Assembly (NCBI GenBank): GCA_903831545.1
Contig: CAIKYI010000536.1
Span: forward strand, 1-14,730
From: an uncultured Methylobacter sp.
GTDB lineage: Bacteria; Pseudomonadota; Gammaproteobacteria; Methylococcales; Methylomonadaceae
Length of the DNA stretch: 14,730 bases
Reading direction: 5' to 3'
In this document: in pieces, positions 1 through 8,695 of the stretch
Numbering within the stretch: position 1 is the stretch's first letter
Layout of the letters: each line of letters opens with the position of its first letter
Position numbers and translations under genes: made by a program
The notes under the pieces: generated by a model
What the model saw: the letters and a program-made list of their open reading frames with translations, nothing else
What the model was told of the DNA's origin: nothing
Databases searched by the model: none

Positions 1-867
1 GACCACGCCTTCCAGTTCGCTTTTCCAGGATTGGTTAAAGGCTTCGACAATGTTGTAATCAAAGCCGTTTCGATTGGCTACTTCTATTAAGGCACGGATA
101 AATTTGGCTTCATTAACCACGCTAGGTACCGACCAACCGCGTTGACGACCTTCGCCCGGCCAGCCTGATTCACCAATCAATATGCGTTTTCCAGGCGCAA
201 TAGCTTCGGCTTCTTTTTGAACTTGTTTAAAAATGCGTTCGATATGCTTTGGAGCCTGCTCAACGGTGATGGGCTCATCTTCCCAGTAAGGCAGAATGTG
301 GATGGTTATAAAATCCACTTCCTTGATTAACTCGGGATATTTCATGTACATGGACCATACATCGGCATAAGAGACCGGCTGTTTAACGGCTTTTTTTACT
401 TCCCGGATATATTCGATCAACTGTTCCGGCTTCAGATCGCCGCGTAACAGTACTTCGTTACCCACCATAACACGATTGACGACGTCAGGATTGGCATTGG
501 CGGAGCGAATGACTTCGTCAACTTCAATTTTATTGTCGGCCTTCAAACCGCCTAGCCAGGCACCTTGAATCATCTTCAAACCGTGCTTTCGAGCCAGTGC
601 CGGAATCTCAGGCATGCTGCCTTCAGCACTGGCATAAGTGCGGATAGAGTGGGTTTTTTCCCCCATCAATTGCAAGTCAGAGTCGATTTGTTCGGCAGTA
701 GGAAATTTCTCGTCAATAGGCCCCTGGCCTTCCCTAAACGGGGCAAAAGACAGGCTGTTTAGTTTACCTGAAGGCACATCGGCCCCTACATCTTGCGGTA
801 AGTTTGTAACCCAGCCCAGTAAGCCATTGAGCAGGATAATCAATATAGCGGTTGAAGCAATTTTCAT
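1..867 (-). CDS. GH17-type beta-1,3-glucanase-like glycoside hydrolase, 3' end cut by window edge
   Basis: I translated this frame by hand from the minus strand: 289 codons are open from an ATG at 867 to the window edge, with no stop. Residues 4-20 form a hydrophobic segment, so the protein is probably exported or membrane-anchored. Two GH17 hallmarks are visible: an Asn-Glu pair in VGNEVL (E138, the expected acid/base) and GESGWP (E233, the expected nucleophile). The sequence between them reads as an ordinary (beta/alpha)8 hydrolase. GH17 enzymes act on beta-1,3-glucans; bacterial members often lie beside GT2 glucan synthases and may remodel or transglycosylate the polymer, but no such neighbour is visible here. 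An AGG lies six bases before the ATG. The C-terminus is missing, so an extra membrane or transferase domain cannot be excluded. Family assignment is strong; exact substrate is unknown. Confidence 0.88.
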   Translation of the reverse strand, partial: MKIASTAILIILLNGLLGWVTNLPQDVGADVPSGKLNSLSFAPFREGQGPIDEKFPTAEQIDSDLQLMGEKTHSIRTYASAEGSMPEIPALARKHGLKMIQGAWLGGLKADNKIEVDEVIRSANANPDVVNRVMVGNEVLLRGDLKPEQLIEYIREVKKAVKQPVSYADVWSMYMKYPELIKEVDFITIHILPYWEDEPITVEQAPKHIERIFKQVQKEAEAIAPGKRILIGESGWPGEGRQRGWSVPSVVNEAKFIRALIEVANRNGFDYNIVEAFNQSWKSELEGVV

Positions 868-1044
868 AATACCTGGTGAGTGTTGTTTTGTGAGTGGTAT
901 GTGGCAAGTAGTCGCCGGTTTTTTTAAATGACGGGTGAAAACTTTATTGTCGTTATCATCTCATAATTGCCACACTTTGAAAACGCGAAGGCTGGTAATC
1001 AGCCGGATATTTCCAGCTAAAGCTACGCAAATCTGCCCCATTCG

Positions 1045-1050
1045 TATAAA
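1045..1050 (+). promoter_or_regulatory. Candidate -10 element for the GNAT gene
   Basis: TATAAA sits about 27 bases before the ATG at 1078. If it is a -10 box, transcription would start near 1057, so the earlier in-frame ATG at 1051 could not be the start. No convincing -35 hexamer is seen 16-18 bases upstream, so this is a weak call. Confidence 0.25.
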
Positions 1051-1077
1051 ATGCCCGTTTTTTTGCTTTGTATCATT

Positions 1078-1677
1078 ATGGCTAAAGATATTCGTATTGA
1101 ACGATGGAGCGGTGCGGCTTTGGAACAGTTTATTCCTGATCTCGCACGTCTCAGAATTGAAGTATTTCGGGACTTTCCGTATTTATACGACGGGGATTTC
1201 GATTACGAGAAAAAGTATTTACAGACTTATATCGATTGCCCTGAAAGCGTGATTGTCATTGCTTTCGATGGCGCTAAAGTGGTTGGCGCTTCTACAGCAA
1301 TCCCGATGAAATACGAAACCGAACAACTGCAAAAGCCTTTTCTTGAACACGGTTACGATCTTGACGAGGTTTTTTATTGCAGTGAATCGGTACTTAACAA
1401 GGCATATCGCGGCTTGGGCATTGGCGTTCGGTTTTTTGAGCAACGAGAAGCCCACGCCGATGATTTAGGCGGCTTTAAACATGTTTGTTTTTGTTGCGTA
1501 GAAAGACCGGTAAATCATCCCAGGCGTCCGGCCGATTATGTGCCTCTTGACCTGTTTTGGAATAAACGCGGTTATGTAAAGCACCCGGAACTTACAACAA
1601 GTTATATCTGGAAAGATTTGGATGACGTTGATGAAACGCCAAAACCCATGACCTTTTGGCTTAAGGAAGGCATTTAA
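1078..1677 (+). CDS. GNAT-family N-acetyltransferase
   Basis: A 199-residue protein when started at the ATG at 1078 (MAKDIRIERW). An upstream in-frame ATG at 1051 would add nine mostly hydrophobic residues and abuts a TATAAA, so I prefer the shorter form, although neither start has a clear Shine-Dalgarno. The GNAT acetyl-CoA binding motif A is visible around residues 100-125: a beta strand (YCSESVL) leading to RGLGIG at 111-116 and then a helix. The conserved N-terminal block RLRIEVFRDFPYLYDGD (residues 25-40) belongs to a GNAT subgroup widespread in proteobacteria. The acceptor substrate is unknown. There are no transmembrane segments, so it is probably cytosolic. The gene is monocistronic, divergent from the GH17 gene and convergent with cydC. 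The C-terminal part contains CFCC (137-140), unusual for a GNAT but of unknown meaning. Confidence 0.88.
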   Translation: MAKDIRIERWSGAALEQFIPDLARLRIEVFRDFPYLYDGDFDYEKKYLQTYIDCPESVIVIAFDGAKVVGASTAIPMKYETEQLQKPFLEHGYDLDEVFYCSESVLNKAYRGLGIGVRFFEQREAHADDLGGFKHVCFCCVERPVNHPRRPADYVPLDLFWNKRGYVKHPELTTSYIWKDLDDVDETPKPMTFWLKEGI

Positions 1678-1695
1678 TTTCAAATTAATTTAGTC

Positions 1696-1725
1696 GTGCA
1701 TCGTGCAGATATGGTTACGATGCAC
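1696..1725. terminator. Perfect 9-bp hairpin between convergent genes, possible terminator
   Basis: GTGCATCGT (1696-1704) and ACGATGCAC (1717-1725) are perfect reverse complements around a 12-base loop. The hairpin lies 19 bases after the GNAT stop and 37 bases beyond the cydC stop, where a shared terminator would be expected. On the plus strand no T-run follows. On the minus strand the stem is followed by an AT-rich but broken tract, so intrinsic termination of cydDC is possible but not compelling. Confidence 0.35.
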
Positions 1726-1761
1726 TCTCCGGAAGTATTTAGCGACGTCATAGTTGCACCC

Positions 1762-3429
1762 TTAGCTTACAATCTCCGTTAAATTACCGGAGTCCATGTT
1801 GTAGACCGCATCAACCAAACTCAAACCAGATTCTCGGTGCGTAACCATTATCAGTGTTTTAGCGACGGCAAAATCGGCTAATGCCCTAAATATTTCCTGT
1901 TCGGTCTCAGGATCCAGACCTTCGGTTGGTTCATCCAAAAGCAGCACTGGCGCATTTTTAAGATACAACCTGGCCAGGGCAATACGCCGCGCTTCGCCAC
2001 CCGATACTTTTAAGCCACTTTCGCCTACCCAGGTTTCGATACCTTCCGGTAAATAGCCGATAAACGTTTCCAGGCCAGCGGCAGTGATAGCGTTATCCAG
2101 CTCAGCTGTTGTCGCATTGGGTTTGGCGATTAACAGATTTTGTTTAATGGTTGCCGCGAATAATTGGCTACGTTGCGACAACACACCAAAACAGCTTAAT
2201 AATTCATCGCTATTAAATTGCGTGAGGTTTTGTCCAGCCAGGGAAATTTCGCCATGTCCGGGATCGTAATAACGCATTATTAATTGCAATAACGTTGTTT
2301 TGCCTGAACCGCTCGCTCCGATAATTGCCAGTTTAGTGCCTTGTGGAATATTCAGGTTGATGTTTTTCAACACTTGATCCTGATGATCAGAATAACGAAA
2401 GCTGACATCGAACAACTGTAAATCGAAGCGATTTGGCAATGCCAAGGCCTGTTTGGGCTGACGGACTGTTGGCGTCATGGCAGCAACCTGTCTGATACGG
2501 CCGGCAGCTTTCAGGGTTTTTGCCAGCATTTGCATAGCTTGCGGCAAAGGCATTACCAACTCGAAAGCGGCAAGTACGCAAAAAACAACCAAGGCTAAAT
2601 CGGCACCTGATAGCAACTCGTTTTGAAAAGCAAGTGAGCCTAGCAGCAAGGCACTTAGCAAAGAGAACTGCGCTAACAACAAGGTAAGCGCTGAAGAAAT
2701 AGCTGTTAAACGATTATTGTGCCGCTGGGTGGCAATCATCAAATCGGAAATTTGACCTAGACCATGACTAAAACGCGTGTAGGCCTGATTAGCCAGCAAG
2801 TCAGCCAAACCCTGAATGATATCGATTTGCCGGACTCTAAAACTTGCCGTCAATGTCACGATGGCCCCCGCTCCGGAACTGCCCAGCCGATTAAAAATCC
2901 ACGGTGTTGCTACCGATGCCATCAGTAACATGCCGCCAGTCATAAGGCTTATTATTGGGGAATAGCCGTACAAAAAAACGATAACAGCCAAAACTCCCAG
3001 CGCAGCAACCAGAGCCGGAGCGAGCAGACGGAGATAAAGTGCGTCCAGCGCATCAATATCTGAGGTCATTCGTGATAATAAATCACCGCTGCGCATTGCT
3101 GCCAAACGTCCCGGCACCAAGGGAATAAGCGCCTGGAAAAACCAGCTACGTATGCTGGCCAATACCCGAAATGTCGCTTCATGGGTCAGCAGACGTTCGC
3201 CATAACGACCCAAGGTGCGAGAAATGGCCAGGGCGCGTATTTGTGCCGCAGGCAGCATAAAATTAAATGCTATAGCTGTGCCGGCAAGCGCCGAAGAACT
3301 GATAAACCAGCCGGATAACGTCAATAAGCCAATAGCCGCAAAAGCGGTTAGCAGTGATAAAATTATCCCGCCAGCTAACCAGATACGATGTGGTTTGAAA
3401 AGTTTCAGAAAAAACCAGAGATCTTTCAT
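1762..3429 (-). CDS. cydC: Thiol reductant ABC exporter subunit CydC
   Basis: A 555-residue fused membrane/ATPase half-transporter. With CydD it forms the heterodimeric inner-membrane ABC exporter that moves cysteine and glutathione to the periplasm (recent work also implicates haem) and is needed for cytochrome bd maturation. The N-terminal half (about 1-320) has six hydrophobic segments and opens with the characteristic CydC block [16 protein letters not shown] (about 35-50). The ATPase half has Walker A GASGSGKT at 371-378, a Q-loop Gln at 419, signature VSGGE at 475-479, Walker B VLLLDEP at 495-501 and the H-loop His at 531. The signature is non-canonical (VSGGE rather than LSGGQ), as is common in CydC. 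Its ATG overlaps the cydD stop as ATGA, so the two are translationally coupled. Length is near normal for the family. No cydAB is in the window. Confidence 0.95.
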   Translation of the reverse strand: MKDLWFFLKLFKPHRIWLAGGIILSLLTAFAAIGLLTLSGWFISSSALAGTAIAFNFMLPAAQIRALAISRTLGRYGERLLTHEATFRVLASIRSWFFQALIPLVPGRLAAMRSGDLLSRMTSDIDALDALYLRLLAPALVAALGVLAVIVFLYGYSPIISLMTGGMLLMASVATPWIFNRLGSSGAGAIVTLTASFRVRQIDIIQGLADLLANQAYTRFSHGLGQISDLMIATQRHNNRLTAISSALTLLLAQFSLLSALLLGSLAFQNELLSGADLALVVFCVLAAFELVMPLPQAMQMLAKTLKAAGRIRQVAAMTPTVRQPKQALALPNRFDLQLFDVSFRYSDHQDQVLKNINLNIPQGTKLAIIGASGSGKTTLLQLIMRYYDPGHGEISLAGQNLTQFNSDELLSCFGVLSQRSQLFAATIKQNLLIAKPNATTAELDNAITAAGLETFIGYLPEGIETWVGESGLKVSGGEARRIALARLYLKNAPVLLLDEPTEGLDPETEQEIFRALADFAVAKTLIMVTHRESGLSLVDAVYNMDSGNLTEIVS

Positions 3430-5204
3430 GACAGTAACCGCCCTTGTTGCAGCACGATTTTTCGTTCCATACGGTTTATAACATCAGGGTCATGACTGGC
3501 AATTATCAGAGTTTTATCCTTGAATAAACTGTCGATGATAGCCAGCAAGCGCATTTTATTGGTAGCATCAAGATTGGCGGTTGGTTCGTCCAACACGATA
3601 ATCCCGGCATTTTTTAGAAATGCTCTGGCCAAAGCAATCCGCTGCACTTGCCCGCCTGACAAACCATAACCACGTTCACCGACCTGAGTGAGCAAACCTT
3701 CGCTTAATTGCTCGCTAAATTCAGTCACGCCTCCCGCAGTTGCGGCATTGATAATACTTTGCTCGGAAGCCTCGGGATTTGCCAAAGCAATGTTGTCTCT
3801 GATACTGCCATAAAAGATAGTCGCGTTTTGACCAACCCAGGCGATGGCTTGTCCGGCATGCTCACATTTGACGTCTTGTCCGTTGAGCAACACAAGACCT
3901 TCGGTCGGCCTTTCAAAACCTAACAATAGACTTAAAAGTGTCGTTTTCCCCGCTCCGGATTCTCCGACCAGGGCAATTTTTTCGCCGGTTTTAATTTGCA
4001 GATTAATATCGGATAACACCTGCCGCTGGCCGTAATGCTTACTCGTTTTTTTAAACTCGATGATGCTGTTTTTGTTCTCCTGAATACCATTGCAGGATGT
4101 TGTTGACGACACGATTGATGCGCCGCCTTCGTCAGCACATCCTGTGCCAATATCGTACTGATTCAGTACTTCTGTGTTTTGTTCCAGAATGGTGAGGATA
4201 GCATCAGCTGCACCTAAAGCGGCGGCTTTGTCATGATAATAGATAGCCAACTGCCTGAGCGGCAGAAAAAATTCAGGCGCCAGTAACAAGACAAACAAAG
4301 CTTCTCTCAAGTTGATCTGTTGCGCGGGGCCAAAATGAATCTGACCCAATAAGCCCAAGCCCACATAAACGGCGACCAGAGCAACCGAGACGGCACTAAA
4401 AAATTCAAGAATGGCTGAAGATAAAAAGGCAATACGCAGTACCGCCATGGTTTTTTCTCGAAAATCCTCGGCGATTTTATTGATGTTAGCCAATTCATGC
4501 CACGCCTGACCGAACAGTTTAAGTGTTGCCAGACCTTGCAAACGATCCAGAAAATAACCACTCATTCTTGTCATCGCCAAAAACTGATTGCGATTGGCAG
4601 AAGCGGCGCCCATACCGACCAGGGCCATAAAAATCGGAACCAGTGGACCGGTCAGCAAAAAAATTAGCCCGACGACCCAATTGACGGGCATGACCACGGC
4701 AATCATGATGATGGGCAGCACCCCGACTATCATATGTTGAGGCAGATACCGCGAAAAATAGTTTTCCAGGGCGTCAACCTGTTCCAGGGTGACCGCCACC
4801 AGTTCGCCGCTTTGGCGTTGTTTGATAGCGGCAGGCCCCAGAGCCGCAAATTTATCGCTTAATTGCTGTCTTACGGTTGTTCTAACTTGGGCTCCCGCAT
4901 CAAACCCCCGGCTTTGATGCCAGTAAACACAAAAACTTCGCAGCAGAAAAATCGCAGCCAGCGCCAGAAAAGTTGGTAGTAAAGTCTGCCATTGCAATTT
5001 GTCAATGATAAGGGCTTGCAGGAGGTAAGCCAGCAATGCTGACTGTACAATGACGCCAAGGCCATTGGTAATACCAGCGATAGCGGTAACCAGAATGGGT
5101 TTGCGGACTGTTTTAGCTTGTTCTTTTAGCCAGACAGCACATGATTTTTCTCTGGCTTTGTTGTTGTCGAAGTAACTTTGATTATCCGTTTCGGTCAGCG
5201 GCAT
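3426..5204 (-). CDS. cydD: Thiol reductant ABC exporter subunit CydD
   Basis: A 592-residue half-transporter, first gene of the cydD-cydC operon. The membrane domain covers about residues 35-340 and includes the CydD-typical FSRYLPQ (150-156) and [15 protein letters not shown] (193-207) regions. The ATPase domain has Walker A GESGAGKT at 414-421, signature LSGGQ at 515-519, Walker B IIVLDEP at 535-541 and H-loop His571, all canonical. The linker between the domains (about 349-380) is a hydrophilic Ser/Gly/Asn-rich stretch with two cysteines (356 and 371). The ATG at 5204 has only a weak GAGAA about 12 bases upstream. The protein acts with CydC in the inner membrane to export low-molecular-weight thiols for periplasmic redox control and cytochrome bd assembly. 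Annotation rests on full-length family resemblance and on the adjacent, overlapping partner. Confidence 0.95.
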   Translation of the reverse strand: MPLTETDNQSYFDNNKAREKSCAVWLKEQAKTVRKPILVTAIAGITNGLGVIVQSALLAYLLQALIIDKLQWQTLLPTFLALAAIFLLRSFCVYWHQSRGFDAGAQVRTTVRQQLSDKFAALGPAAIKQRQSGELVAVTLEQVDALENYFSRYLPQHMIVGVLPIIMIAVVMPVNWVVGLIFLLTGPLVPIFMALVGMGAASANRNQFLAMTRMSGYFLDRLQGLATLKLFGQAWHELANINKIAEDFREKTMAVLRIAFLSSAILEFFSAVSVALVAVYVGLGLLGQIHFGPAQQINLREALFVLLLAPEFFLPLRQLAIYYHDKAAALGAADAILTILEQNTEVLNQYDIGTGCADEGGASIVSSTTSCNGIQENKNSIIEFKKTSKHYGQRQVLSDINLQIKTGEKIALVGESGAGKTTLLSLLLGFERPTEGLVLLNGQDVKCEHAGQAIAWVGQNATIFYGSIRDNIALANPEASEQSIINAATAGGVTEFSEQLSEGLLTQVGERGYGLSGGQVQRIALARAFLKNAGIIVLDEPTANLDATNKMRLLAIIDSLFKDKTLIIASHDPDVINRMERKIVLQQGRLLS

Positions 5205-5291
5205 GATGATTTTGTTCTCGTTTTGGTCAATAGCTAAATTTTGTTGAAGATTTAGCCGCTAGTAAAATAATTCGATAAGGAGAGCCGGCTT

Positions 5292-5362
5292 ATAGGATGC
5301 TGCCGACGCAAGGAGGCGCATCGTTTCCCGATTGATGCGCTTCACTGCGTTCAGCATCCTAT
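5292..5362. repeat. Imperfect 71-base inverted repeat, REP/MITE-like
   Basis: Outer arms are perfect over 11 bases: ATAGGATGCTG (5292-5302) and CAGCATCCTAT (5352-5362). Inner arms GCGCATC (5316-5322) and GATGCGC (5334-5340) also pair perfectly, and an ACGCA/TGCGT pair lies between them, so the element folds into one long interrupted hairpin with an 11-base loop. The style (GGATGC...GCATCC ends, GCGCATC core) resembles short dispersed palindromic repeats of proteobacterial genomes. No second copy is visible in the window, so the dispersed status is inference. Confidence 0.6.
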
Positions 5363-5515
5363 CGTGCTGTTAAATCCATGTCATCTGAGTTCCATTGTCC
5401 CATGCTATCAATGGTTAGCTAATAAAGTTGACCCGATAATTCTATTTCATAAATTCCAGTTACCCGGCTTTAATGTAAGCGTCGGGCAAAGGCCTTAAAT
5501 CTGGAAAGTGTGCTT

Positions 5516-5537
5516 AATGGATCCATTCATATAGAAT
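5516..5537 (+). promoter_or_regulatory. Candidate mutL promoter with overlapping 12-bp palindrome
   Basis: AATGGATCCATT at 5516-5527 is a perfect 12-base palindrome. It is followed by TAGAAT (5532-5537, five of six matches to the -10 consensus), which would place a start near 5544, about 18 bases before the mutL ATG. The palindrome would fall in the spacer, a common operator position. No good -35 hexamer is present, so the promoter call is tentative. Confidence 0.3.
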
Positions 5538-5561
5538 AGCCTATTTTTTCAGGCTGGCTTG

Positions 5562-7418
5562 ATGCGCATTCATTCACTCCCCACCCAACTTGTCAACCAG
5601 ATTGCCGCTGGCGAAGTGGTCGAAAGACCTTCTTCGGTGGTAAAAGAACTGGTTGAAAACTGTTTTGATGCCGGAGCCAGTCACGTTTTTATTGAGATAG
5701 AGCAGGGCGGCGCAAGGCTGATAAAAATCAGGGACAACGGTTGCGGGATCTTTAAAGAAGATTTACCTTTGGCCTTGTCCCGGCATGCAACCAGCAAAAT
5801 CGCCAGTTTAAAAGATCTTGAACAAGTGGTCAGCATGGGTTTTCGTGGCGAGGCGTTGCCCAGTATCAGTTCCGTTTCAAGACTTAGCCTGATTTCGCGT
5901 ATTAGCGATGCCGATTGTGCCTGGAAAGTGGTTGCCGATGGCTCCGAACAGAATTTTGATCCGCAACCCGATCCGCATCCCCAAGGTACGACGATTGATG
6001 TGCGTGACCTGTTTTACAACACGCCTGCCAGACGCAAGTTTTTAAAAACCGAAAAAACCGAATTTGCCCATATTGAAACCTTGATAAAACGCATGGCGCT
6101 CAGTCGTTTTGATATTGGTTTTACCCTTTTGCATAATCAAAAAGAAATCCTCAATCTAAAACAGGCAGAAACGGAAACTGAGCAGGAACAGAGAATTGCC
6201 GGTATTTGCGGCTCGGCTTTTCTTGAAAATTCGGTAAAAATTGAATTTGCGGCTTCGGGACTGAGTGTCACAGGCTGGGTGGGTTTGCCGACTTTTTCAC
6301 GTAGTCAGCAGGATATGCAGTTTTTTTATGTCAATGGCAGACTGGTTCGGGATAAGTTGGTTTCTCATGCCGTTAAACAGGCTTATCAGGACGTTTTGTT
6401 TCATGGGCGACAACCTGTGTTTGTTTTGTATTTGACGCTGGATCCATGCCTGGTTGATGTAAATGCGCACCCTGCAAAACTGGAAGTCCGATTCAGGGAA
6501 GGTCGCTTGGTGCATGATTTTCTTTTTTCAGCGCTGCATCGGTCATTGGCCAATATCAGACCGGGCGCTAACGTAGCTTGGGTTAACGATAGCGAAATAG
6601 TGCAACCGGAAGTTGAATCTTTAGCGCAAATCCCTTCAACCATGAACCCGGTAACGCTTGATCTACCACAATCCGGTTTTGGCAAAACGGTTACGTCAAA
6701 TACTGACCGACCGTTTTACAATCCAAGACCTCCGCAGCAAGCATCTTTGCCTTTGAATGTAGAAGAAGTCATAAATACCTATGCCTCGTTATATCCAAAA
6801 ACCGAGTCTGTTGCGCAACCCGTGGAATCTGAAGCCAAGCCCTTGGGCCAGGCTATCGCGCATTTACATAACATTTATATTTTGGCTGAAACACCTACCG
6901 GTATCATTTTGGTGGATACCCATGCCGCACATGAGCGGGTCACTTATGAACGTTTAAAGCAGCAATATCAAAAGGGTAGCATTCCCAGCCAGCCTTTATT
7001 ACTGCCGATTAAAATAAAAGTTAGTGCCGCTGAAGCGGATCTGGCTGAACAGGAATATGATTTTTTCACTACGCTGGGTTTTGAGCTTAACCGTTCCGGG
7101 CCGGAAACGCTGGTGTTGCGCTCTATTCCGGTTTTATTGGGCAATACGGATCTGGAAACTTTGGTGCGTGATGTGTTGTCCGATATGAGCGAGCATGGCA
7201 TGAGCCAGCGCATACAGGAAAAATCCAATGAAATATTGGCCACGGTTGCCTGTCATGGTGCGGTAAGGGCACGTCGCCGTTTGACCATTGATGAAATGAA
7301 TGCCTTGTTACGGGATATGGAACAAACGGAAAGAATAGGGCAGTGTAACCACGGTCGGCCCACCTGGATCTCTTTATCGACTCAGGAACTTGATAAATTC
7401 TTTTTGCGTGGGCAGTAG
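5562..7418 (+). CDS. mutL: DNA mismatch repair protein MutL
   Basis: MutL couples MutS mismatch recognition to strand incision and helicase loading. The TTG at 5559 is also in frame, but the ATG at 5562 gives the family-typical MRIHSLPTQLVNQIAAGEVV start, with AGG eight bases upstream; this makes 618 residues, a normal length. The N-terminal GHKL ATPase is intact: ELVENCFDAGA (about 29-39), DNGCG (58-62), and GFRGEAL (93-99). A variable linker runs from about 335 to 425. The C-terminal domain carries DTHAAHERVTYE (452-463), fitting the DxHA-X2-E-X4-E metal-binding endonuclease motif, with ACHGAVRA (573-580) and CNHGRP (595-600), the other metal-site motifs. It is therefore probably a nicking MutL of the kind found in bacteria without MutH, unlike E. 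coli MutL. It is upstream of and codirectional with miaA, the usual gammaproteobacterial order, but separated by 314 bases. Confidence 0.96.
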   Translation: MRIHSLPTQLVNQIAAGEVVERPSSVVKELVENCFDAGASHVFIEIEQGGARLIKIRDNGCGIFKEDLPLALSRHATSKIASLKDLEQVVSMGFRGEALPSISSVSRLSLISRISDADCAWKVVADGSEQNFDPQPDPHPQGTTIDVRDLFYNTPARRKFLKTEKTEFAHIETLIKRMALSRFDIGFTLLHNQKEILNLKQAETETEQEQRIAGICGSAFLENSVKIEFAASGLSVTGWVGLPTFSRSQQDMQFFYVNGRLVRDKLVSHAVKQAYQDVLFHGRQPVFVLYLTLDPCLVDVNAHPAKLEVRFREGRLVHDFLFSALHRSLANIRPGANVAWVNDSEIVQPEVESLAQIPSTMNPVTLDLPQSGFGKTVTSNTDRPFYNPRPPQQASLPLNVEEVINTYASLYPKTESVAQPVESEAKPLGQAIAHLHNIYILAETPTGIILVDTHAAHERVTYERLKQQYQKGSIPSQPLLLPIKIKVSAAEADLAEQEYDFFTTLGFELNRSGPETLVLRSIPVLLGNTDLETLVRDVLSDMSEHGMSQRIQEKSNEILATVACHGAVRARRRLTIDEMNALLRDMEQTERIGQCNHGRPTWISLSTQELDKFFLRGQ

Positions 7419-7732
7419 ACCAAAAGGTTAAAGGTTAAGGATAAAACATCTTCCTCCTGTTTTTATTAAATTTACGTTCATCCACACAAACCAATCATGC
7501 AAATACTTCCCAAGCCACCCATAGGCATCTACACAAGTACAAATCGAAGCCATTCCCGCAGGGAGAGCAAAGCGAGGGTTGGCCGGATCCCTACAGCGCG
7601 GAGCGAATCGAGGCTACTTTGCTGTAAAAACATGATTAAATGTGGATTTATGACGACCAAAAGGGATGTAAATACTAAGGTTTGCCATCCAGGGCATCTG
7701 GATCTCGGCAATCCATGCCGGGATGACGAGTT
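7419..7732. other. Repeat-bearing spacer between mutL and miaA
   Basis: 314 bases without a credible gene. An open frame at 7497-7736 and an antisense one at 7529-7711 have no protein-like character and cross the repeats. The first ~120 bases are AT-rich leader-like sequence. 7550-7626 is a more GC-rich repeat-like block with TACAGC (7592-7597) and GCTGTA (7621-7626) as inverted ends. 7680-7725 is a second palindromic block ending almost at the miaA start. mutL and miaA usually lie closer, so this spacer looks like inserted material. Confidence 0.6.
7684..7727. repeat. Palindromic dispersed-repeat-like element before miaA
   Basis: GGCAT (7693-7697) plus GGAT (7700-7703) pair with ATCC (7711-7714) plus ATGCC (7715-7719), giving a nine-pair stem with a two-base bulge. 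A competing ATCCAG/CTGGAT hairpin overlaps it. The ending GCCGGGATGACGA is the style of short intergenic repeats found in many proteobacteria. The stem ends 13 bases before the miaA GTG, so it could affect initiation. Repeat identity is from pattern memory, not a search. Confidence 0.5.
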
Positions 7733-8695
7733 GTGAAGCCTCCCGCTATTTTCCTGATGGGACCGACTGCGTCAGGAAAGACGGCTTTAGCAGTGCAACT
7801 GGCTCAGGCTCTGGACGGAGAAATCATCAGTGTCGATTCTGCCCTGGTATTTAAAGGTATGGATATTGGTACCGCCAAACCTACGCTGGAGGAAAGAGGT
7901 GGTGTTCCGCATTATTTAATAGACATACTAGATCCTGCCGACACTTATTCTACCGGTCAGTTCAGAAAACAGGCCTTGGCCTTAATGGACGATATTTCGC
8001 GTCGTGGCAAAATCCCGATTCTGGTCGGCGGCACCATGTTGTATTTTAATGTGTTAAATAACGGACTTGCCGTATTACCCGAAGCCGATCCGGCGGTGCG
8101 CGCCAAACTTGAGCGGGATTTGGCTGTTTTGGGTAAAGAGGTATTGCACCAGCGGCTTGCCGAGGTGGATCCGGTCGCTGCGGCGAGAATTCATGCCAAT
8201 GATCCGCAACGCGTGCAGCGAGCCCTGGAAGTTTATGAATTAAGCGGCAAATCGTTAACGTCATTTTTTAGCACCGCCCAAGAGCAAGATATTCCTTATC
8301 AAAAAATAAAACTGATTATCGCGCCGCATGATCGGGCGCTGTTACACGACATTATCGCCCGACGATTTAAACAAATGCTGGCACAGGGTTTTCTTGATGA
8401 AGTCATGGCGCTTTATCAACGCGGCGATCTGACCGAAAAAATGCCTTCTATCAGAGCCGTCGGCTATCGTCAGGCCTGGTCTTATCTGCAAGGCGAATAT
8501 GACCTTGCTAGCATGACCGAGAAAGCTATTATTGCCACCCGGCAATTGGCCAAGCGCCAATTTACCTGGTTGCGCAGAGAACAAGACGCGATGAACTTTG
8601 TAACAGGGCAGCCGGATCTTTTAGCTACTGTGTTGGCACAGGTTACTGCGGCTATTACAGGCAATGCAGATGAACCGCCAACCACACGGTATTAA
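7733..8695 (+). CDS. miaA: tRNA dimethylallyltransferase MiaA
   Basis: MiaA transfers a dimethylallyl group to N6 of A37 in tRNAs reading UNN codons, the first step toward ms2i6A. The protein has 320 residues, close to the usual length. The P-loop GPTASGKT is at 10-17, followed by [20 protein letters not shown] (about 34-53), [52 protein letters not shown] and the terminal [12 protein letters not shown] block, all in family order. The start is GTG at 7733; the in-frame ATG at 7715 is followed at once by a stop. There is no strong Shine-Dalgarno because the upstream palindromic repeat reaches to within a few bases. hfq, which often follows miaA in gammaproteobacteria, is absent here. The last 41 bases overlap the end of the convergent cupin gene. 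Confidence 0.95.
   Translation: MKPPAIFLMGPTASGKTALAVQLAQALDGEIISVDSALVFKGMDIGTAKPTLEERGGVPHYLIDILDPADTYSTGQFRKQALALMDDISRRGKIPILVGGTMLYFNVLNNGLAVLPEADPAVRAKLERDLAVLGKEVLHQRLAEVDPVAAARIHANDPQRVQRALEVYELSGKSLTSFFSTAQEQDIPYQKIKLIIAPHDRALLHDIIARRFKQMLAQGFLDEVMALYQRGDLTEKMPSIRAVGYRQAWSYLQGEYDLASMTEKAIIATRQLAKRQFTWLRREQDAMNFVTGQPDLLATVLAQVTAAITGNADEPPTTRY

Larger units (their letters stand above)
5205..5561. other. Divergent intergenic region, cydD to mutL
   Basis: 357 bases without a coding gene. From left to right it holds the cydD leader, an imperfect hairpin repeat (5292-5362), AT-rich sequence with a weak promoter-like TTGACC (5428-5433) plus TAAATT (5450-5455), a 12-bp palindrome (5516-5527) and a TAGAAT that is a possible -10 box for mutL. 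I see no tRNA or small-RNA signature beyond the hairpin. Confidence 0.7.

Noticed and set aside
565..1252. Three plus-strand open frames of 65-105 codons
   Set aside because: The first two are antisense to the GH17 gene, whose motifs are clear. The third overlaps the GNAT gene in another frame and has no family character.
7497..7736. 79-codon plus-strand frame and an antisense 60-codon frame between mutL and miaA
   Set aside because: They run through palindromic repeat sequence, lack a ribosome binding site and do not resemble proteins.
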